DNA from: Mobilitalea sp.
Lineage (GTDB): Bacteria > Bacillota_A > Clostridia > Lachnospirales > Lachnospiraceae
Assembly: GCA_029974875.1 (NCBI GenBank)
Contig: JARKQP010000174.1
Coordinates: 1 to 25,130, forward strand
Direction of reading: 5' to 3'
DNA length: 25,130 bases
Shown: piece after piece, positions 23,219 to 25,130 of the stretch
How the letters are laid out: each line of letters begins with the position of its first letter
Position numbering within the stretch: the stretch's first letter is position 1
Program-made: the position numbers and the translations under genes
Notes under the pieces: model-generated
Database searches by the model: none
What the model was told of the DNA's origin: nothing
Seen by the model: only the letters and a program-made list of their open reading frames with translations

Positions 23219-23785
23219 TTAAAGAGTAAAGTCATCCTTTGCCTCTTCTATTTTTGTCAAGAAAGAATTGTCTATTAAGATACTGTGGGAGGGGATGACT
23301 GCCCGGATGCCGCCGATAAAGTCACGGTCGCTCACCGTCAGGGTGGCGCCGGTTCTTTGTTCCAGGCTGCTTTTCTTGTCCTGGTCGGAAGGGTTGATGT
23401 AAATAGTGATGGCATCACCCTTTGAAAAGCGGAGGGCATTCTGGACCAGGGTACAGAGCAGGGCGTCATATTCCTCAGTTTTCATGAATGCATCCAGCTT
23501 CGCCCTTACCTCCCCAAAGACTTCCTCCTCTATTTCGGCAGTCCGCTCCAGTACCTTGCGGCGGATCTCCATGGAAGCAGCAGATACCCGGCGGTTTCTC
23601 TCCCTTTGGATATTGTCGGAGGCCATCCGGAAATTTGCTTCGGCTTTGCGCAGCGCAGCTTCCTTACGGTCCTCAAAGTTTCTTTGTAATATTTTTTTGT
23701 ATTCTTCCACAATTTCAATGTTCTGCCTTGTGGCACTGTCAATTACGGAAGAATAGAAATGCTCTAATTTTTCATCAAGAGTCAT
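23219..23785 (-). CDS. atpE: V-type ATPase subunit E
   Basis: Part of the peripheral stalk that holds the head still against the rotor. The 188-residue protein has a long charged N-terminal helix (MTLDEKLEHFYSSVIDSATR to ERNRRVSAASMEIRRKVLERTAEIEEEVF, about 1-90), as expected for the coiled coil with the stalk partner. A C-terminal alpha-beta domain (DAITIYINPSDQ to RDFIGGIRAVIPSHSILIDNS) binds the head. The ATG at 23785 has a weaker AAGG site. It lies between atpF and atpA. Low sequence conservation is usual for E subunits, so position supports the call. Confidence 0.87.
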   Translation of the reverse strand: MTLDEKLEHFYSSVIDSATRQNIEIVEEYKKILQRNFEDRKEAALRKAEANFRMASDNIQRERNRRVSAASMEIRRKVLERTAEIEEEVFGEVRAKLDAFMKTEEYDALLCTLVQNALRFSKGDAITIYINPSDQDKKSSLEQRTGATLTVSDRDFIGGIRAVIPSHSILIDNSFLTKIEEAKDDFTL

Positions 23786-23807
23786 ACGACCGACCTTACC
23801 TTTCTGG

Positions 23808-24116
23808 TTATAATTTCAAACCTATGGCTTCATTTACATAGGCTGTGATAAAATCAGGTCTGCGGCCTGTTCCGTGTCTGTCAGGAATTTCAACGATTAA
23901 TGGGATCCGCATGTTTAATTTAATGTCATTAATTATTTCAGGAAACTCATTACTCAGTTTTTCCGTGATGAGAATGATACCGATTGTCTTGTCCGCCAGT
24001 ACCTGGTCTAAAGCAGCCTTTAATTCAGGGCGTGTATGGATCACGACGCCGCCCACTCCGGACAGCTTCATTCCTGTATAAGTATCTATGTTATCGCTTA
24101 TCAGATACATCCGCAT
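23808..24116 (-). CDS. atpF: V-type ATPase subunit F
   Basis: A 102-residue regulatory or coupling subunit that binds the D stalk. It begins MRMYLISDNIDTYTGMKLSGV, the Rossmann-like fold typical of F subunits, continues with ADKTIGIILITEKLSNEFPEI and ends in MRIPLIVEIPDRHG. The ATG has a strong AGGAGGTG site at 24122-24129. The gene sits between atpK and atpE, the place where operons in many clostridia have a small F subunit. The size and motifs fit well. Confidence 0.92.
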   Translation of the reverse strand: MRMYLISDNIDTYTGMKLSGVGGVVIHTRPELKAALDQVLADKTIGIILITEKLSNEFPEIINDIKLNMRIPLIVEIPDRHGTGRRPDFITAYVNEAIGLKL

Positions 24117-24164
24117 GGGAACACCTCCTAATCTACGTTCTGGTTTTATGGATGTGGAAGTAGA

Positions 24165-24584
24165 TTAACTTAAGATCATCAGGGATATAATCAATCCGTA
24201 AAGGCACACACCTTCTGCCATGGCAACAAAGATTAAGGACTTACCCATAATGGATGCATCCTCACTGATGGCGCCAAGGGCAGCAGAAGCAGAGGATGCT
24301 ACGGCAATACCGCCGCCGATACCGGATAAACCGACAGCGAGGGCGGCAGCAATATACTTTAAGCTGTCTGTCGCCCCGGCTGCAGCCGTTGTTGCCTCAG
24401 CAGCTGATACCTTTCCGGTGAACATCATAATATTGGCTATAATCAGGATGCTGAAAAAGGCAAGGATATTAAAGCCCAGTGCAGCCTTGTAATTTCCCTT
24501 CGTTTTTTTACTGTACAAAAATGCTCCGAAAGGGATGATGATGCTTAATAGTAATGTAACGATAAGAACAATTTTGATAATCAT
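24165..24584 (-). CDS. atpK: V-type ATPase proteolipid subunit K
   Basis: The 139-residue membrane subunit forms the ion-carrying rotor ring. Four hydrophobic helices are visible at about 2-24, 35-55, 75-107 and 114-138. The third is glycine-rich (VGLSGIGGGIAVASSASAAL) and the fourth carries the ion-binding carboxylate Glu124 in AMAEGVCLYGLII. The first helix pair lacks a buried acidic residue, so there appears to be one ion site per four helices, as in many V-type rotors. The residue after Glu124 is Gly; whether the ion is H+ or Na+ cannot be told. AGGAGG (24591-24596) precedes the ATG. Confidence 0.93.
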   Translation of the reverse strand: MIIKIVLIVTLLLSIIIPFGAFLYSKKTKGNYKAALGFNILAFFSILIIANIMMFTGKVSAAEATTAAAGATDSLKYIAAALAVGLSGIGGGIAVASSASAALGAISEDASIMGKSLIFVAMAEGVCLYGLIISLMILS

Positions 24585-24682
24585 AATAAGGTCCTCCTTA
24601 GGTTTAAGTGTTTTTATATATAGGAATCTGCGAAAAATAATTTCACATATTATTTTTTTGCGCTTCCTTAAGTTTAGTAGTT

Positions 24683-25130
24683 CTAATTTTTTAACTTATT
24701 TTTATAGGATTTGAATTCGCGTCCATTCCCCTTATAAAAGCGGCTGAACATCTCATAATACTCCAGACGGAGCACCTGTATTCCAACGATCAGGCCTTCC
24801 AGGCCAACCACAAACAGGTTTCCGATGAGAAGCACAGGGATATTTGGGGAACCGGATTCTGCACCGTAAAGCAATATCACGACGGCCATCATTCCCGCAT
24901 GGCTCAAGGCAAAGGCGCCAATACGGAGGTAGGAGATGGTATTCGTTAAATAACTGAGCAGCACCTCAAAGAGCTCAAACAAGGTCTCCATAAAAAACAT
25001 GGCCTTAGGCTCCGGAACAATCTTCGACCGCTTTTCCAGCAGATGGGTCAAGGGCTCCTTAAAGAAGAGCAGCAGCAGCGGCAGACCGAAGAAAATCACC
25101 ATAATGACGACACCGGGCAGGGGCCTGCCG
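24683..25130 (-). CDS. atpI: V-type ATPase subunit I, C-terminal part (gene cut by window edge)
   Basis: The membrane stator that forms the ion half-channels. The frame is open to the right edge, reading GRPLPGVVI before the first Met at 25102, so that Met is not the start and the gene continues beyond the window. Visible family features are ETLFELFEVLLSYLTNTISYLRIGAFALSHAGM, the helix containing the essential Arg in SYLRIGAFAL, and the closing GLEGLIVGIQVLRLEYYEMFSRFYKGNGREF. The end is typical of subunit I. A 98-base gap separates it from atpK. Confidence 0.93.
   Translation of the reverse strand, partial: GRPLPGVVIMVIFFGLPLLLLFFKEPLTHLLEKRSKIVPEPKAMFFMETLFELFEVLLSYLTNTISYLRIGAFALSHAGMMAVVILLYGAESGSPNIPVLLIGNLFVVGLEGLIVGIQVLRLEYYEMFSRFYKGNGREFKSYKNKLKN

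Overview
The window reads as a chromosomal segment of a low-to-moderate GC anaerobic Firmicute, most likely a clostridial Lachnospiraceae-type genome. The reasons are strong AGGAGG-type ribosome binding sites, sigma-A-like promoters, a bacterial V-type ATPase operon, YolD paired with a UmuC-like polymerase, and AT-rich intergenic DNA. The genus is inference; nothing here fixes it.

Layout. (1) 1-2536, + strand: the end of a tryptophan operon, trpF (cut by the left edge), trpB and trpA, overlapping by 1 and 8 bases. (2) 2551-4893, - strand: an ABC-2 exporter (permease and ATPase) behind a MerR-family regulator with two MerR DNA-binding domains. The regulator gene and the exporter genes each have a promoter with a 19-base spacer holding the dyad CACCA-N10-TGGTG, the geometry of MerR-activated promoters. 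A small lipoprotein gene (4964-5425) follows, with 14-base tandem repeats in its leader. (3) 5899-10956, + strand: an accessory run of small enzymes and regulators, namely a PPOX-fold flavoprotein, a tandem GNAT acetyltransferase, a short-chain dehydrogenase, a TipA-like MerR regulator with its own MerR-type promoter and a possible internal start for a free drug-binding domain, a tiny membrane protein, an SRPBCC protein and a VOC protein. (4) 10972-11346: a decayed AlkZ-like (COG3214) gene in three reading frames. (5) 11425-13373: a Y-family polymerase (UmuC-like, with clamp motif QLDLF) coupled by ATGA to a YolD-like protein. (6) 13572-16890, - strand: msrA and a P-type calcium ATPase. (7) 17318-18571, + strand: a YbdG-type MscS channel behind a consensus sigma-A promoter. 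(8) 19229-25130, - strand: a V-type ATPase operon read as I-K-F-E-A-B-D, with atpI cut by the right edge.

How the genes work together. Region 1 makes tryptophan. Region 2 looks like a self-contained drug or peptide sensing and export unit. Regions 3-6 are mostly detoxification, stress, repair and ion-handling functions. Region 8 is a membrane rotary ATPase that couples ATP to H+ or Na+ movement.

The most unusual theme is five short tandem arrays (units of 12, 14, 14, 14 and 17 bases), all lying essentially in intergenic DNA. The other points worth a second look are the twin operators of the tandem MerR regulator, the internal start in the TipA-like gene, the two-deletion AlkZ pseudogene, a Glu in place of the catalytic Asp in TrpA, and intercistronic hairpins and repeats in the V-ATPase operon. 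I saw no CRISPR array, tRNA, rRNA or insertion sequence, and no clear undescribed system.
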